Below, piece by piece: positions 1 to 11,072 of a stretch of DNA of 64,000 nucleotides. Numbering within the stretch: the stretch's first letter is position 1; each line of letters begins with the position of its first letter. The position numbers and the translations under genes are program-made. The notes below the pieces were generated by a model. The model did not search any database and was not told the origin of the DNA. It saw only the letters and a list, made by a program, of their open reading frames with translations. Source of the DNA: Tolypeutes matacus (Eukaryota > Chordata > Mammalia > Cingulata > Chlamyphoridae); the NCBI GenBank assembly GCA_026826555.1, contig JAKSZT010033094.1, positions 138,126 through 202,125 on the forward strand. Direction: 5' to 3'.

Positions 1-291
1 TAACAGCCTTGAGTTATATATTTGCATATGGTTAAAAGGGGAAATTTTAGGTTGTATACATATTACTATAATTTAAGAATTCCTTTAAAAAATAGGACTG
101 TATGACACAAATGATAAAACCTAATGTAGGGAAGCGGCTGTGGCTCAATCAATAGGGCTCCCGTTTACCATATGGGAGGCCCCGGGTTCGGTTCCCGGGG
201 CCTCCTGGTGAAGGCAAGCCCGCCCGCACGGCGTGGTTAGCTGACCCAGCGAGCACAAGCAGCAAGGGGGGGATAAATGAATAAATAAATA

Positions 292-329
<38 letters not shown>

Positions 330-523
330 AATGTAAACTATGGACTACAGTCAATAGAATAATAAAAGTACTGTTTTATCAATTTTAACAAAAGGTACCA
401 TAGTAATAATGCAAAGAGTTAATAACAGGGAAAACTGTGTGAGGGAGAGTTACATGCGAACTCTGAATTTTCTGCATGATTTTTCTGTAAACCCACAACT
501 TATTGAATTTTTAAAAAAAAGAG
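1..523 (+). mobile_element. L1 3' end, split by a SINE
   Basis: AT-rich sequence typical of an L1 3' UTR: a CTAATGTAAACTATGGACTA block, an ATCAATTTTAACAAA stretch, and CTGCATGATTTTTCTGTAAA before an A-rich end. A SINE with perfect 13-bp duplications interrupts it. It lies antisense to OBSCN. Recognised by sequence memory only. Confidence 0.65.
129..322 (+). mobile_element. tRNA-derived SINE (armadillo DAS-like), 13-bp TSD
   Basis: The tRNA-like head has an A-box-like TGGCTCAATCAATAGGG and B box GGTTCGGTTCC (185-195). A tRNA-unrelated body and an ATAAATAAATAAAATCTT-plus-A tail follow. Perfect 13-bp target duplications AAAACCTAATGTA flank it at 116-128 and 323-335. The perfect duplications suggest recent insertion. 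It is not a functional tRNA gene. The same family occurs in reverse at 62131-62302. Confidence 0.9.
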
Positions 524-1274
524 TTGTGGCTACGTTAAATTTTAAATCAAATGCTTTGGAGGCTTGAGAAGGTGAATTGTTGTGAAAAAGAATTTTACTG
601 TTGAATTAGGGATGTTAAAGGATTAGAAAGAATTCATAAACATTGATATGGCTCCTGCATTCAGATTCCTTTTGCATTCCTTTTGTATTCATGTGTCCAC
701 TTTAAAAAGAAAAAACAAACACAATAAAATATAGATAGTGCATTAGAAAGATAATTTATACCAAAAAAAAAAAGACAAGAAACCCTGATCAGGGGACCAA
801 CACACAAAGAAAAGGCTTTAGCCCACACCAACATCCTAGTGCACATTTGTATGTTTTCAATTTTTAAAAGAGTATATTATATTATTTAGTGACTCTCAGT
901 TTAACTGACCTTTTTGAGCAACTAAGAGTATCAACCTTACTACGTAAGAGAGATTTTACTGTGCTACAGAAAATGCTTTTGCTGAATTGGAAAGTTTACT
1001 TTTCAAAAGGAAAAAAAAAAAAAAAAAAAAAAGACTGAGGCTTCCTTGTTCATATTACAATAAAGTATTATTGTTTTGGGCTTTCAAACTCTGAAACCTG
1101 TGGACAGGCCCTAGGAGTGACTTCCAGGAGACTCCACCCTGGGTGCCAGTCCCAAAACTCAACAGCCTGGTGAAGGCTATGGCCAGGAGGATTGGGTTCA
1201 ACATGCCCATGGCCCAGGGCCACCCACTAGTGCACCCACTAGTGCACCTAAAGCCCTGATTTCCTTATGCAGGG
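524..1274. other. Intron, nothing recognised
   Basis: AT-rich OBSCN intron with an A-run near 1010-1032. The last 200 bp are of mixed composition and include a short duplicated GTGCACCCACTA stretch near 1233. No exon, splice-bounded Ig sequence or known repeat family was recognised. Confidence 0.4.
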
Positions 1275-1754
1275 TGTGGCAGTTTGCAATGTTCTTAAAG
1301 TTAGTCCATTCCTGTGGGTGTGAACCTATTGTGGGTGTGGGACATTTTTATTAGATTACTTCAGTTAAGGACCTTGATGAAGTTATTTCAGTTAAGGCAT
1401 GGCCCAGGGTGGGTCTTAATCCTTTTCCTGGAATCCTTTATAAGACAATGAATCTCAGAATAAGAGAGAGAGAAGGCCACAGAAGCAGAGAGAAAGCCAC
1501 TGAAGCCAGAAACTGAGAACAAAGAAATCCAGAAGAGAAGGGAGAACCTGGCAGATGCCACCATGTGCCTTGCCATGTGACAGAGGAGTCCAGGATTGCC
1601 GGCAGCCTGTCTTCAGGGAGAAAGCATTACCTGGTGATGCCTTGATTTGGACATTTTTCTCAGCCTCAAAACTGTAAGCTTGTAAGCTAATGAATCCCAC
1701 TGTAAAAGACAACCCACTTCTGGTATATTGCATTTTGACATCCTGTTCAAACAG
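1275..1754 (+). mobile_element. MaLR-like solo LTR (group 2)
   Basis: It begins TGTGGCAGTTTG and contains GGCATGGCCCAGGGTGGGTC, purine-rich AGAGAGAGAAGG blocks and CCTTGATTTGGACATTTTTC. It then degenerates at the position where related copies end GGCAGCC...AGCAAACTAAAACA. Related elements are at 2322-2869 and 23715-24170. The layout resembles MLT/MST LTRs of the ERVL-MaLR class. Its orientation is opposite to OBSCN. Confidence 0.65.
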
Positions 1755-2065
1755 TCCTGTCAAACATGGAGACTGAAATGGTAATAATTAAAAAAAAAAA
1801 AAAAAAAAAAAGTAAGTATCAATAACAATGCCATTGACTGCCAGTCTTCCCCTTGAAAACTCTAAGGCTCCCTGTCCATCTGCACATCTGGGTCAGGTTA
1901 GCTAGTCCAACAAGACTGCCTGGCCTTTTCAGCACCTGGCTTGCGATGCTGACCAGGAAGAGACACCGCAAAACAATCTCCTAAAGCAGCAGCACCAGGA
2001 GCCATCAACCAATTCCTGAGCCAGCCTTGCTCCCCAGTTGCTGTGGTGATGGACCAATTAAGCAA

Positions 2066-2150
2066 ATATATGCAGAGCTCATACATGGGGCAGAGCTCAC
2101 ACATGGGGCAGAGCTCACACATGGGGCCGAGCACACACCTGGCGCAGAGC
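2066..2150. repeat. 18-bp tandem repeat, about 4 copies
   Basis: The unit CAGAGCTCACACATGGGG repeats three to four times with small changes; the last copy reads CCGAGCACACACCTGGCG. It is a short intronic minisatellite between two MaLR-like LTRs. Confidence 0.85.
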
Positions 2151-2321
2151 AGGTGTTCCAGAAGCTTGTGTTGAACAAATGCAGGAATGCAATTTAATCC
2201 CTGAGGGCCCTTGGGACTGGTTCACAGAAGATCAAGCTAGGTGGCCCAGAAAGACTGCTTTAGCCTTACAGTTGGAGAAACTGCAGATGGGTGTGGTTGG
2301 TTGAGGCTTCTGTGAGTCCCA

Positions 2322-2869
2322 GAAAATTATATTTTTAAATTAATCCATCCCTGTGTGTGTAAACCTATGGTAGGTGGGACCATTTGATTAGATTCAGTTA
2401 AGGGATATTTGATGAGATTACTTCAGTAAGGCATAGCCCTGGGTGGGTCTTAATCCTCTTACTGGAGTCCTTTATAAACGGAGCTAAAGACAGAGAGAAA
2501 AGACCCAGGAGCTCAGAGAGGAGCCCCAGAAGCTGAGAGAGAAAGTCCCAGAAGCCAAAAGCTGAAATCAATGGAATCTGAAAGAGCAAAAGCCTTAAGA
2601 GCAGAGAGAAAGCTGAAGGAAGCCAGAATCTGAAAGCAACAAGCTGTGGAGAAGGGAGAGACCAGCAGATGCTGCCGCTGTGCCCTGCAATGTGACAGGG
2701 GTCCAGGATCACTAGCAACTGTATCTTCAGGGAGAGAGCTTTGCCTGATGCCTTGATTTGGACATTTTTCATGGCCTCCGAACCATAAGCTTCTAAGATA
2801 ATAAATCCCCTTTGTAAAACCAACCCATTTCTGGTATACTGTTTTGGCAGCCGTTAGCAAACTAAAACA
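2322..2869 (+). mobile_element. MaLR-like solo LTR (group 2), 5' end eroded
   Basis: It shares GGTGGGTCTTAATCC, GATGCCTTGATTTGGACATT and the polyA region AATAAATCCCCTTTGTAAAA with the element at 1275. It ends CAGCCGTTAGCAAACTAAAACA at 2869. The left edge is approximate because TG is not clear. It lies 170 bp downstream of the U15 donor, antisense to the gene. Confidence 0.7.
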
Positions 2870-3040
2870 CTGGGTTTACCCAGGGCCACAGAGAGGCAGA
2901 GCCCCAGAATCCGGACCACCTCCCAAGGCTCCAATAAGGCTCTACCTTGAACCAACCAATACACCTGAGCATGCAAACAGCCATGAAGACCAGTACGTGA
3001 GTGAGCATTCCAGCGAGGCAGGCACACAGAGCCGCCTCAC

Positions 3041-3307
3041 CTTGCACCAGGAGCCGGGCCTGCGACTGGGCCTGGCCGATGTCACAGGTGTAGGTGTCAC
3101 TGTCTGCCTTCTCCACCGCACTGATGGTGAGCTTCAGGACCAGCCCCTCCTGGCTGAGTGTGTGCTTCCCTGAGGCACGCAGCTCCACCCGGCCCTTGCG
3201 CCAAGTCACCGTCGCTGCCAGGCACTCCGTCTTGCATGCAAACACGGCTGTGCCCTTCTCCTCTGCCTGTACATCAGTCAGCTCCTCAGTGAAACGGTTC
3301 GCCTTTT
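3041..3307 (-). CDS. OBSCN: OBSCN Ig exon U15 (last exon in window)
   Basis: A 267-bp Ig exon in phase 1-1 with acceptor CCCCAG before AA-AAG and donor GTGAGG. It starts EKANRFTEELTDVQAEEKG. Both cysteines are present (VFACKTE and SDTYTCDIGQAQS), with Trp in VTWRKGRVEL. It ends RLLVQ. A MaLR-like LTR ends only about 170 bp past its donor. The next exon lies beyond the left edge. Confidence 0.95.
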
Positions 3308-3596
3308 CTGGGGGAAAAGACAAGGGAGCGGGGAAGAGGGGTGAGGCCAGCATAGACCCCACACAGGTCCCTTGGGACAGCAAACCGTTCCCTCCACTGG
3401 CAGTTCTGGGCAGGAGGTGGGAAGGAGCCCTATGCTACGGTCAGGGAGCTGGCTCTCCTCGCAGCTAAGCCACTGAGCCTCTGTGGCCTGGGCAAGTCCC
3501 TTCCTGTCACCATGCCTCTGTGTCCAGCCCCATGCATGGGCTGACCAGACAGTTCTCCACAGGGCCACTCACTGTGGGGTCTCCCGGGGCATGTAC

Positions 3597-3863
3597 CTTC
3601 TACGCGGAGGCAGGCTGTGCTCTTGGAAGCCTCCGTCTCGCACACATACTCTCCCGCATCCTTGAGCGAGACCGAGCGGACCACGAGCACAGCCCGGGCG
3701 CCCTCGCTAAACACGTCGTACTTCTGACTCTTGCGAATAGCCTTCCCATCCTTTAGCCAGCGCACCGGGGCACCTGCCCGCGACAGCTCACAGCTCAGGA
3801 CGACGTCTTCGCCAGGCACAGCCCGCTGGTCTTCCAGGGCCTTTGTGATGCCCGCTGGCCTCT
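3597..3863 (-). CDS. OBSCN: OBSCN Ig exon U14
   Basis: A 267-bp Ig exon in phase 1-1 with acceptor CCTCAG and donor GTACAT. It starts ERPAGITKALEDQRAVPGE. Both cysteines are present (VVLSCELSRAG and DAGEYVCETEASKS), with Trp in VRWLKDGKAIRKSQKYD. It ends ACLRVE. It is the last cysteine-complete member of the strict alternation. Confidence 0.95.
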
Positions 3864-4370
3864 CTGAGGGGAGCAGACACGGCAGCCCGTGAGGCATAGA
3901 CACTGCCTCCAGCCACAGCTCGGGATATGGGGCAGCATCTCTGGCAACTCTGGGCTGCCTCATGAGAGGGGCCTGGGAAGCGTGAAGATATTGCACCAGA
4001 GAACCTTGTGCTTTTGGCATCTTTCAGAACACTGCAACTGCAAGCGTGCAAGCTGTGCAAGACTGATTTACAACTGGTGATGAGGGTTCAGAGATGTTAG
4101 TAGCCAAATGTTGGTAGCTAAGTATCAACAGCTCCGGAGAGCAGCCAGCTGCTCACAAGCAGTGAGGCAGATTGGAAATGAGAGACTCTGGCTCTCCACC
4201 AGACACATGGAGAAGCTCTGACCAAGCGGGACTGACCCCTAGAATGACCATGAAATGACCCCCAGCACCCCAACAGGGCCCCCAAGACTCCAGAAGGGGA
4301 GAGCACGGGGTGGGAGCAGTCCTGGAAGTGCCCCCAGCAGCCCCCCAACCACGCCCAGCCTGCAGCCCAC

Positions 4371-4643
4371 CTTTGATGATCAGCGAGGCCTTGGATGTGA
4401 GTCCACGCACGGAGAATGCCACCTCACCGGCATCACTCAGCACAGCCTCCCGGATGGTCAGGGTATATTTGCGGCCCCGGTGTGCGGCCTGGAAGCGGCC
4501 AGAGCTGCCCACTGTCTTCCCGCCCACTGTCCAGATGGCGAGGTCACCGGCGCTCTCGTGGGACAGGACGCACTCGAAGCTGCAGCTCTCACCCTCCAGC
4601 ACCTCCATTGTCTTCAGCCTCTTGGTGATGCCCACATGCAGAT
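4371..4643 (-). CDS. OBSCN: OBSCN Ig exon U13 (lacks F-strand Cys)
   Basis: A 273-bp Ig exon in phase 1-1 with acceptor TCCCAG before AT-CTG and donor GTGGGC. It starts DLHVGITKRLKTMEVLEGE. The B strand is CSFECVLSHES and the Trp is in AIWTVGGKTVG. The F strand is DAGEVAFSVRGL with Ser at the Cys position. It ends KASLIIK. Domain start and VGGKTVGSS are strongly obscurin-like. Confidence 0.95.
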
Positions 4644-5353
4644 CTGGGAGACCACAAGAACGGACTGTCATGCCAGCTAGCCAGCATAGAAGCTCCCCCA
4701 AGAAAGGCGCTGCCCAGATCAGACCCCAGGGAGGAAATAAGGCCCCCACACAAGCACTCACTTTCCCATGCTCCACCCGAGGGCACGGCCGCTCCCCTCA
4801 CCAGAGACCTGCAACCCTAACGATCAGGCCAGGGCTCTACAAACAGGAGAGGGCCCTGGGGGTCCCCATGTTTGGACTGACGCAAGAGTACAATTGACCC
4901 AACAGCCGTGAGGTCTGATCAGGATAGCCGCCATACTGGGTGTCACAAGGGGATATTAAGGGAGTAAAGCCTAGCCTCAATTGTCATCAGTCAAATAAAT
5001 TCAAGATGAAGGCAGGGTCCCTGGTAAACGGGTGTCCTTCCAAAGGAGACAACCAACCCTAGGCCACATACTCACAACACTAGCCTTCCTACTCTCTGCT
5101 TCATCCCAGACCAGAAAACCTGCCAGGGAGCCCTGGGGCCATGGGGGACCCGGGCTGCCACATAACATGTCATCTGTACCAAAACATTTTGGGAAGTGGC
5201 AGGAGCACTATTAGTAATTGTGCAAGACAACAGGTACACACTCTCCAGCAGTCATCCTGCAGTCAAGGGAACCAGGCACCTTGTCCAGGGAACCTGCCTG
5301 TCCATGGGGAACAGGTCACATGACAGTTGGCACTGCTTGGTCTTTCTAAGACT
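4644..5353. other. Intron between U12 and U13, left part
   Basis: GC-moderate intron after the U13 acceptor up to the LTR at 5359. No repeat family, exon or RNA gene was recognised. Confidence 0.4.
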
Positions 5354-5358
5354 CCGTG

Positions 5359-6975
5359 TGTAGCAGTTTGGCAGTATTTATGAATTCCAAAAATAGATAT
5401 TGGATTATGTTTGTAAACTGGTCTATTCCTCTGGGTGTGATTAAATTATGATTAGGGCTTTGATTGGGCCACGTCAGTAGGGCGGTTGAGCCCCACCCCT
5501 TGGTGGGTGGGGACTCAAAGATAAAAGACATGGCAAATCTTATCAGTGGGTTCTATTTTGGAATCTGTGCTCCTGAGAGTGACAGAATTAGACTCAAATA
5601 AGTCCTCCCTGCACATGGTTCACCAGTCCCTTCTATTCAAACCTATATGTGATGCTGGAGTTTTTAGGTATACTTCCAGAGACTGGAGCCTCCCGCCTAC
5701 CTATGTGCCAGGTGTGCATGAAATCTAGGTGGAGCTGCAACTCCTACCCTACAGCTCAATGGACTCATCCAAGTCACCTGGTGAGAAGACAACGATGGGC
5801 AATGGCCATCCCAGGGAATGGAGAGGGCCTGCATCTGCAGGCAGGATCATCCCACCCACCATATCCATAGGATATAAGCCCTCTCTCACTTGGAGTTGGA
5901 GTGGACATCACTATCCCAGTCCCCTCAGGATTGGGGGAAGAACTATGGACTAGAGTGGACTTGATGGTATTCTCTTGTTCACATATGGTGATTCTAGCAA
6001 TGCAAGAAATTATAACAATGAGGTGGAGCCAGTGGCCACTTGACACTTTTGGGGTAGGGAGGGGATGTGCAGTTGAAATACAGGGGCTTCTTTGGGAGTT
6101 GGAGGTTATCCTGAGTACCGTTGTGGCAACGGATGTAGGCCATTTTAAACCAGCACACACCACTCAGAACTGAGTGGGAGAGAGTGTGGTCTACAGTGTG
6201 AACTGGGTCTATGGTTGGTGGCAAGGCTCCAGGATGTGTAAGTTCATTGAGGGTGGTGGGCCACACTGTGGGAGATGTTTGTGTGGGATGTGGTGGGAGG
6301 TGTGGGAGGTGGGCAACATGGGAATCCCAGTGGGTTCCGTGTAATATTTTGGGTAATCTAAGCACCTCTTAAAATATATATATATATATAAATAACATTT
6401 TTGTAAGCAAATACACATATATGCATATATATTTATATATCATTTTGCAAATGTTTGTATGTATTGTGAGAATTTTGATTTTTACCCATAATAAAAAAAA
6501 AAAAAATCTAAAAAATAAATAAATAAATAAATAAAAAAGACATGGCAAAGAACAAAGTTGGAGTTTTGATGTTGGAGTTCTGATGCTGAGTTTTGAGCTA
6601 GAGCCCGGGAAAGTCAGCATACAGAGAATGCCCTGGGAAAAGAGACGAGCTGTTCTCCTGATAGTTTACAGCTGGCCTTGTGGAGTGCGGTAAAGCCTAG
6701 AGAGCCTCATAGGCTACAGCTGACCTTGTGGAGCTAGCAGAGGAACTGAGCCTAAAGACAAGCAAGCCCCAGGAAGAGAGGAACCCAGGAAACCTGAACC
6801 CTTACAGACGTTGGCAGCCATCTTGCTCCAACACATGGCCATGGACTTTGGTGAGGGAAGTAACTTATGCTTTATGGCCTGGTAACTATAAGCTTCTACC
6901 CCAGATAAATACCGTTTATAAAAGCCAACCGATTTCTGCTATTTTGCATCAGCACCCCTTTGGCTGACTAATATA
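5359..6975 (+). mobile_element. MaLR-like LTR (group 1) split by an L1
   Basis: It begins TGTAGCAGTTTGGCAG and ends GGCTGACTAATATA, with near-matching 5-bp duplications CCGTG (5354-5358) and TCGTG (6976-6980). Without the nested L1 (5538-6534) it is about 600 bp, like the other group 1 LTRs. The polyA signal region AAATACCGTTTATAAAAGCC lies near the end. It is antisense to OBSCN. Confidence 0.8.
5538..6534 (+). mobile_element. L1 3' end nested in an LTR
   Basis: A 5'-truncated L1 3' UTR of about 1 kb with the xenarthran-type block GTGGGAGGTGTGGGAGG, a (TA)n run and an A/T-rich AAATAAATAAATAAA tail. It is flanked by perfect 15-bp duplications AAAAGACATGGCAAA at 5523-5537 and 6535-6549. It shares its unusual tail (CATATATGCATATATATTT) with the fragment near 32160-32385. 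Confidence 0.85.
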
Positions 6976-7490
6976 TCGTGGAAAATGGGAATGGCGTCTG
7001 CCTCCAGCTCTTTCTCCACACATCTGCCCGGGCTGTGCCCTCTGCCCAGGAGCCCTTCCCTGGCATCCCACTGCTATGTAAGACCCAGAGCCCTGGCCAC
7101 ACGCCACAGTGCTGGCTTCCTCCCAGACACTGACCCTCAGTGCAGGGTCCACCCCATCCAACCTCTTGTACCCTGGAACTCCATCTAGCAGGCTCAGTCC
7201 AGCCTCTACCCTTCACTCCTTCTGTTCTTGATACCACTAGGATCTTTTTATTTTTTTCTATTCAAACTTTATTTCAAATTCAATAAATAAAACAAAAGAC
7301 AAGAGACAGCCCAACAGGCCATGGAAGCACCACTCCCAAATGTTCCGTACAAGCACCTCCTGATACTTCTTCTAGGTTCTTTGCATTCTCTGCCCATTCT
7401 CCCCTGTTCCCCACTGATGAAATTATATAGAGAAAGCACCTGGGACCTCCTAGAGGCAAAAAATAAAGTTTTTTTTTTTTAAAACCCATG
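6976..7490. other. Intron; possible A-tailed retrocopy on minus strand
   Basis: The first 250 bp are C/T-rich and unrecognised. Around 7244-7300 the minus strand reads AATAAA-like signals into an A-rich end, and a second T-run is at 7470-7482. This could be the 3' UTR of an old retrocopy, but the source gene was not identified. Confidence 0.25.
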
Positions 7491-7494
7491 CCTT

Positions 7495-7848
7495 ACTTCC
7501 TCTTTGACCTCCCTCTTGCCTTTCCCTTTGGAAATTTTAAATCCCCACCCAGGCATCTGACCCAGATGCCCCATTAAGTCCCTGGTTCATGACGTTTGAC
7601 ATCATACAGAATAAAGCCCACCTGCTGTAAACCTGCCCCTTATAAGACCGACAAACCCTCATCCAATCAAGAGGGGTCACACGAACCTGCCTTTCATGTC
7701 GATGAAACTAGCTTGCCAGCCCTAGAACCCCAGAGCTACTTCCATTCTCACAAGTGTCCCGGTTTCTTTGGCTGGAGCAAAACTTTGGTGTCCCAAATAA
7801 AATGCTGTAGCCTGAGAACTCAACTTTGATCTGATCTTTCGACATCAC
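7495..7848 (+). mobile_element. Possible ERV-type solo LTR fragment
   Basis: It contains CCCCTTATAAGACC (TATA-like), a downstream polyA signal AATAAAATGCTG and an end reading CTTTCGACA, in the order expected for U3-R-U5 of a class I endogenous retrovirus LTR. The 5' edge and target duplication were not found, so the limits are approximate. No retroviral coding sequence is present. Confidence 0.35.
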
Positions 7849-8082
7849 CTGCCTGCTCCTTGGTCTCCTGAAGTTCCTATCCAGTCCCGGCTCCCAGCAG
7901 GAAGCCTGCCTGATGTCTCCCTACAGGGCAGAGGTGGCTCTGTTCTCTTCAGCCCGGGCAGAAGTGGGCTGGGGACACAACCCCCAGGTCCTACACCACC
8001 CCCACTGCCCTTCCCAGGGCCCGCCTGGGAGCAGCAGTGTCACCTTCCCATTCTGGGGTCTGCATGGAGCCCCCTCACTTAC

Positions 8083-8349
8083 CATGCACGCTGACCTGGG
8101 CACGGGTCTCGGTGGCGCCTGCGTGGCAGGTATACAGCCCACTGTCCTCACGGCTCACGTCGCGCACCACGAGGCCCCGCGTGGCCGCCGTGTGCAGGAA
8201 CTCAAACTTGTCACTGGGACCCAGCTCCACTCCATCCTTGCGCCACACCACGCGGGCTGTGGGGTCCGAGATCTCGCACTGCAGGGCCAGGGTGCCCCCC
8301 TCCTCTGCCGACACGTCATCCAGGGCCTTCAGAAAGACCACCGGCTTCA
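8083..8349 (-). CDS. OBSCN: OBSCN Ig exon U12
   Basis: A 267-bp Ig exon in phase 1-1 with acceptor CCCCAG before TG-AAG and donor GTAAGT. It starts VKPVVFLKALDDVSAEEGG. Both cysteines are present (LALQCEIS and DSGLYTCHAG), with Trp in VVWRKDGVELG. It ends RAQVSVH. The intron to the next exon is 3.4 kb and holds an interrupted LTR. Confidence 0.95.
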
Positions 8350-8431
8350 CTGGGGGGCAGGCGGGACAAGTCAGCAGCTGCCACCAGACCCCTGGGGCCC
8401 GCCCCCTCCTCTAACATCCAGGGCCTTTGGG

Positions 8432-8690
8432 GCACCCCTCCTCCACCCTCGGGGACCCTCAGGCCTGTGAGCGCCCTCTCCTCCATTCTCAGAGCCCCTG
8501 GGTCTGTGGGTGCCCCCATTCCATCTTCCCATGACGCTCAGGTGTGTGGGCACCCCCCACTCCACTTTCAGAGTTCCTCAGATCTGGGGGTGCCCTCACT
8601 CCACTCTCGGAGCCCCTTGGGCCTGTAAGCACCCCCCTTCCACCCTCCCATGGCCCACAGGTCTGTGTGCACCCCCGCCACCCCTAGGAT
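8432..8690. repeat. 40-bp minisatellite, about 6 copies
   Basis: Units begin near 8432, 8472, 8512, 8551, 8591 and 8630. Each has the pattern CACCCCCCTCCAC...CTC...CAGGCCTGTGGG with many changes. It fills most of the 399-bp intron between U11 and U12. Confidence 0.85.
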
Positions 8691-8748
8691 GGTGCACCAG
8701 TCCAGTGGCTGGCATAGTCTGGCCCGTGGACACACATGGGTGACCCAC

Positions 8749-9015
8749 CTCTGACCTCCAGGCGGGCAGTGGCTGACACCTTCGACGAGGAAATGCGCAC
8801 GGTCCCTGCGTCAGCCCGGCGGACCCTCTTAAGCACCAGTGTGTGGCGGCAGCCCTCGTGGGAGACCTCATGGAAGCTGTCGTTGTACAGAGGCATCCCG
8901 TTGAGCGACCACTCCACCTCCTCGTCCTCGTGGGACAGCTCGCACGAGAAACAGGCACGGCCCTCCTCGGTGGCCTCAGCATCCTGCAGCGGCTGTGTCA
9001 CTGTCACCTTCCGCA
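8749..9015 (-). CDS. OBSCN: OBSCN Ig exon U11 (lacks F-strand Cys)
   Basis: A 267-bp Ig exon in phase 1-1 with acceptor CTGTAG before TG-CGG and donor GTGGGT. It starts VRKVTVTQPLQDAEATEEG. The B strand is CFSCELSHEDEEVEW, including the Trp. The F strand is DAGTVRISSSKVS with Ser at the Cys position. It ends TARLEVR. Confidence 0.95.
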
Positions 9016-9106
9016 CTACAGGGGACACATGCCCAAAGCCCTCAGTGCCAGCTGCCTGCCCCCCCAAAACCCATGGGTGCCCCCATGCACCTCCCCAGCT
9101 GCGCAC

Positions 9107-9373
9107 CATCCACGGTGACCTCGGCACTGCTCTGGGCGCCACCCGCCTGGCACCGGTAGACGCCAGCATCGGCGGATGCCAGTCGGAGGATGCGCAGCTC
9201 AGCCATGTGACCCTCTAGCGTCATCTTGAACTTATCCGAGGACGCCAGGGGCATGTCATCCTTGTACCACTGCACAGCCTTCGGGGGCGGCCTGAAGTCG
9301 CACGACAGGATCACCGACTGCATCTCACGCCCAGCCTTGGGTTCCAGCGGCCGCGTGAGCACCACCGGGAGGT
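9107..9373 (-). CDS. OBSCN: OBSCN Ig exon U10
   Basis: A 267-bp Ig exon in phase 1-1 with acceptor CTGCAG and donor GTGCGC. It starts DLPVVLTRPLEPKAGREMQ. Both cysteines are present (VILSCDFRPP and DAGVYRCQAGG), with Trp in VQWYKDDMPL. It ends SAEVTVD. The series alternation continues. Confidence 0.95.
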
Positions 9374-9616
9374 CTGCAGTGGGCAGGAAAAGCACAGTGA
9401 TATGAGTGCAGACCACCCCTGCTCAGAGCAGAACACTGTGCTTTGCTTTGCTGCAGCCCTGCTGAACCCCCCACCCCTGCTCAGAACAGGATGCTCTGCC
9501 CTGGTCTGCCCCCTGCCCCACTGACCCCACCCTGCCATGTGCCTCCTATGCAGGGGCAGCTTCAGGCATGGACCACAACTCCGGACCCCAGCCCCCAAGC
9601 CAGATGCTGCACTCAC

Positions 9617-9886
9617 CTGAGACGATGAGCTGGGCAGTGGAGCGAGCCTTGCCGATGGTGAAGTGCACGGGCCCCGTCATGGAGGAGCAGGTACGCCGCA
9701 GCACCAGCCGGTGGACCGTGCCCTCCTGCTCCAGGCCCACGTCTGCCCCTGCCTGCAGCACCGTGCTCCCCAGCAGCCACTTGGGCGGCCGCACCGAGGG
9801 GATGGAGGTCTCGCACTCGAACCAGGCGGGGGCAGGCTCCAGCACCATCACGTCCTGTAAGCCCCGCACGATGGCCATGGATTGCT
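9617..9886 (-). CDS. OBSCN: OBSCN Ig exon U9 (lacks F-strand Cys)
   Basis: A 270-bp Ig exon in phase 1-1 with acceptor CCACAG and donor GTGAGT. It starts EQSMAIVRGLQDVMVLEPA. The B strand reads AWFECETS and the C-strand Trp is in PPKWLLGS. The F strand reads MTGPVHFTIGKA with Thr at the Cys position. It ends TAQLIVS. Confidence 0.95.
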
Positions 9887-10111
9887 CTGTGGGCAGAGGG
9901 ACCACGTCACTCGTGTGGTCCCTGCGCAAGGACAGCCAGCCACCTTCTCCTGATTCTTCTGGGCCCTCAGCACACACACATGCAAACCGCCTACCCCACG
10001 GGCCACCCAAGAGGAACTCCCTTTGGGATCTGGTCCCCTCCACAAAGGCCACAGCAAACGATCAGAACTGCAGAAAGCCTCCGTGGCCCTGCCCGGTCCC
10101 TGCCCCAGCAC

Positions 10112-10378
10112 CTTCCACAAAGAACTGGGCAGTGGTCTTGGCGTCACCAGCGTCACAGGTGTAGGTATCCTCGTCCTCAGGCTGGGTGCTGTTGATGATC
10201 AGTTTGTAGTAGAGCCCGTCGCTGACCATCTCGTACCTGGGCCCAGGCTGCAGCTCCACACTGCCCTTGAACCAGCGCACCTGGACGTTGGCCCGTGACA
10301 GCTGGCACTCAAGCACGCCACGGTGCCGCTCCATGGAGATTTTGTCCCTCAGTGGGCGCAGGATGGTGACTGGCAGTT
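10112..10378 (-). CDS. OBSCN: OBSCN Ig exon U8
   Basis: A 267-bp Ig exon in phase 1-1 with acceptor CCCGCAG and donor GTGCTG. It starts ELPVTILRPLRDKISMERHRG. Both cysteines are present (GVLECQLS and EDTYTCDAGD), and the Trp is in VRWFKGSVELQPG. It ends TAQFFVE. It is a cysteine-complete member of the alternating pair series. Confidence 0.95.
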
Positions 10379-10967
10379 CTGCGGGCAAGGCCGAGCTGGG
10401 TCAGGACGGGTGGTCAGTGGCCCCCCAAACACACCCACTCTGGGACTGGGCCCCTTTGCCTCTGGCAGGCTCTCCCGCCCTGGGCCGGCTGGCTACAGGG
10501 GCTTCCAGCAAAAGAACCTGATCCTTTTTGGCCTAAACAGTCAATCAGTAAGCAGTCTGGAGCATCCACCTCAGGGGCCAGCCTGAAACGTGCTGTGTAC
10601 AATCAACTGCGCCCCTGAATGGCCAGCCCCTGCCCACCCACCTCTGAACCACCCTATTGTCCCTGGACCTGTACTCCCTCGCAGCCCAGCCCACCAGCCC
10701 CTGACCTCTGCTCCCATCTCTGTTGTCAGGTGCCACCAAGAGGTGCCATGCTCATTGCCTGCCCAGGCCCCATACCCCTTCTGTGAGCCCCAGGAAGTGG
10801 CATTCACAGTGACCCCAATGATGGAGACCCCACTCACCGTGGTCTCCCTGCTGATGGGCCAAGACCCCCTTTCCCTCCCTCCTAGATCACAGAGGGTCCC
10901 AGCACCCCCTGCCTGGGCTGGACTTGCTAACTAGTCAGCTCTTCCCAGATCCCTCAGTCTCCCTCAC
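10379..10967. other. Intron between U7 and U8
   Basis: 589-bp GC-rich intron. No repeat, exon or RNA was recognised. Confidence 0.4.
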
Positions 10968-11072
10968 CTTTCACTCGGAGCTGGGCTCTCGATTCTGCGT
11001 TTTCAGCTACAAATTTTATTTCTCCCGCATCTCCCACCAGGACCCTCCGATAAATAAGAGTATAGGTTCTTC
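10968..11072 (-). CDS. OBSCN: OBSCN Ig U7, second half-exon
   Basis: This 105-bp exon completes U7. The acceptor is TTCCCAG before GA-AGA-ACC and the donor GTGAGG. The joined codon is GGA (Gly), giving RQEG-RTYTLIYRRV. The F strand is GDAGEIKFVAENAE, where Val sits at the Cys position, so the canonical disulfide is missing. It ends RAQLRVK in phase 1. The break falls at a different place in the fold from the one in U6. Confidence 0.94.

Noticed and set aside
129..322. tRNA gene
   Set aside because: A- and B-box-like motifs are present, but there is no closed cloverleaf. An A-tail and perfect 13-bp target duplications show it is a SINE.
7495..7848. Promoter or first exon of another gene
   Set aside because: The TATA-like and AATAAA motifs are better explained by an LTR fragment inside the OBSCN intron. 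No coding exon follows.
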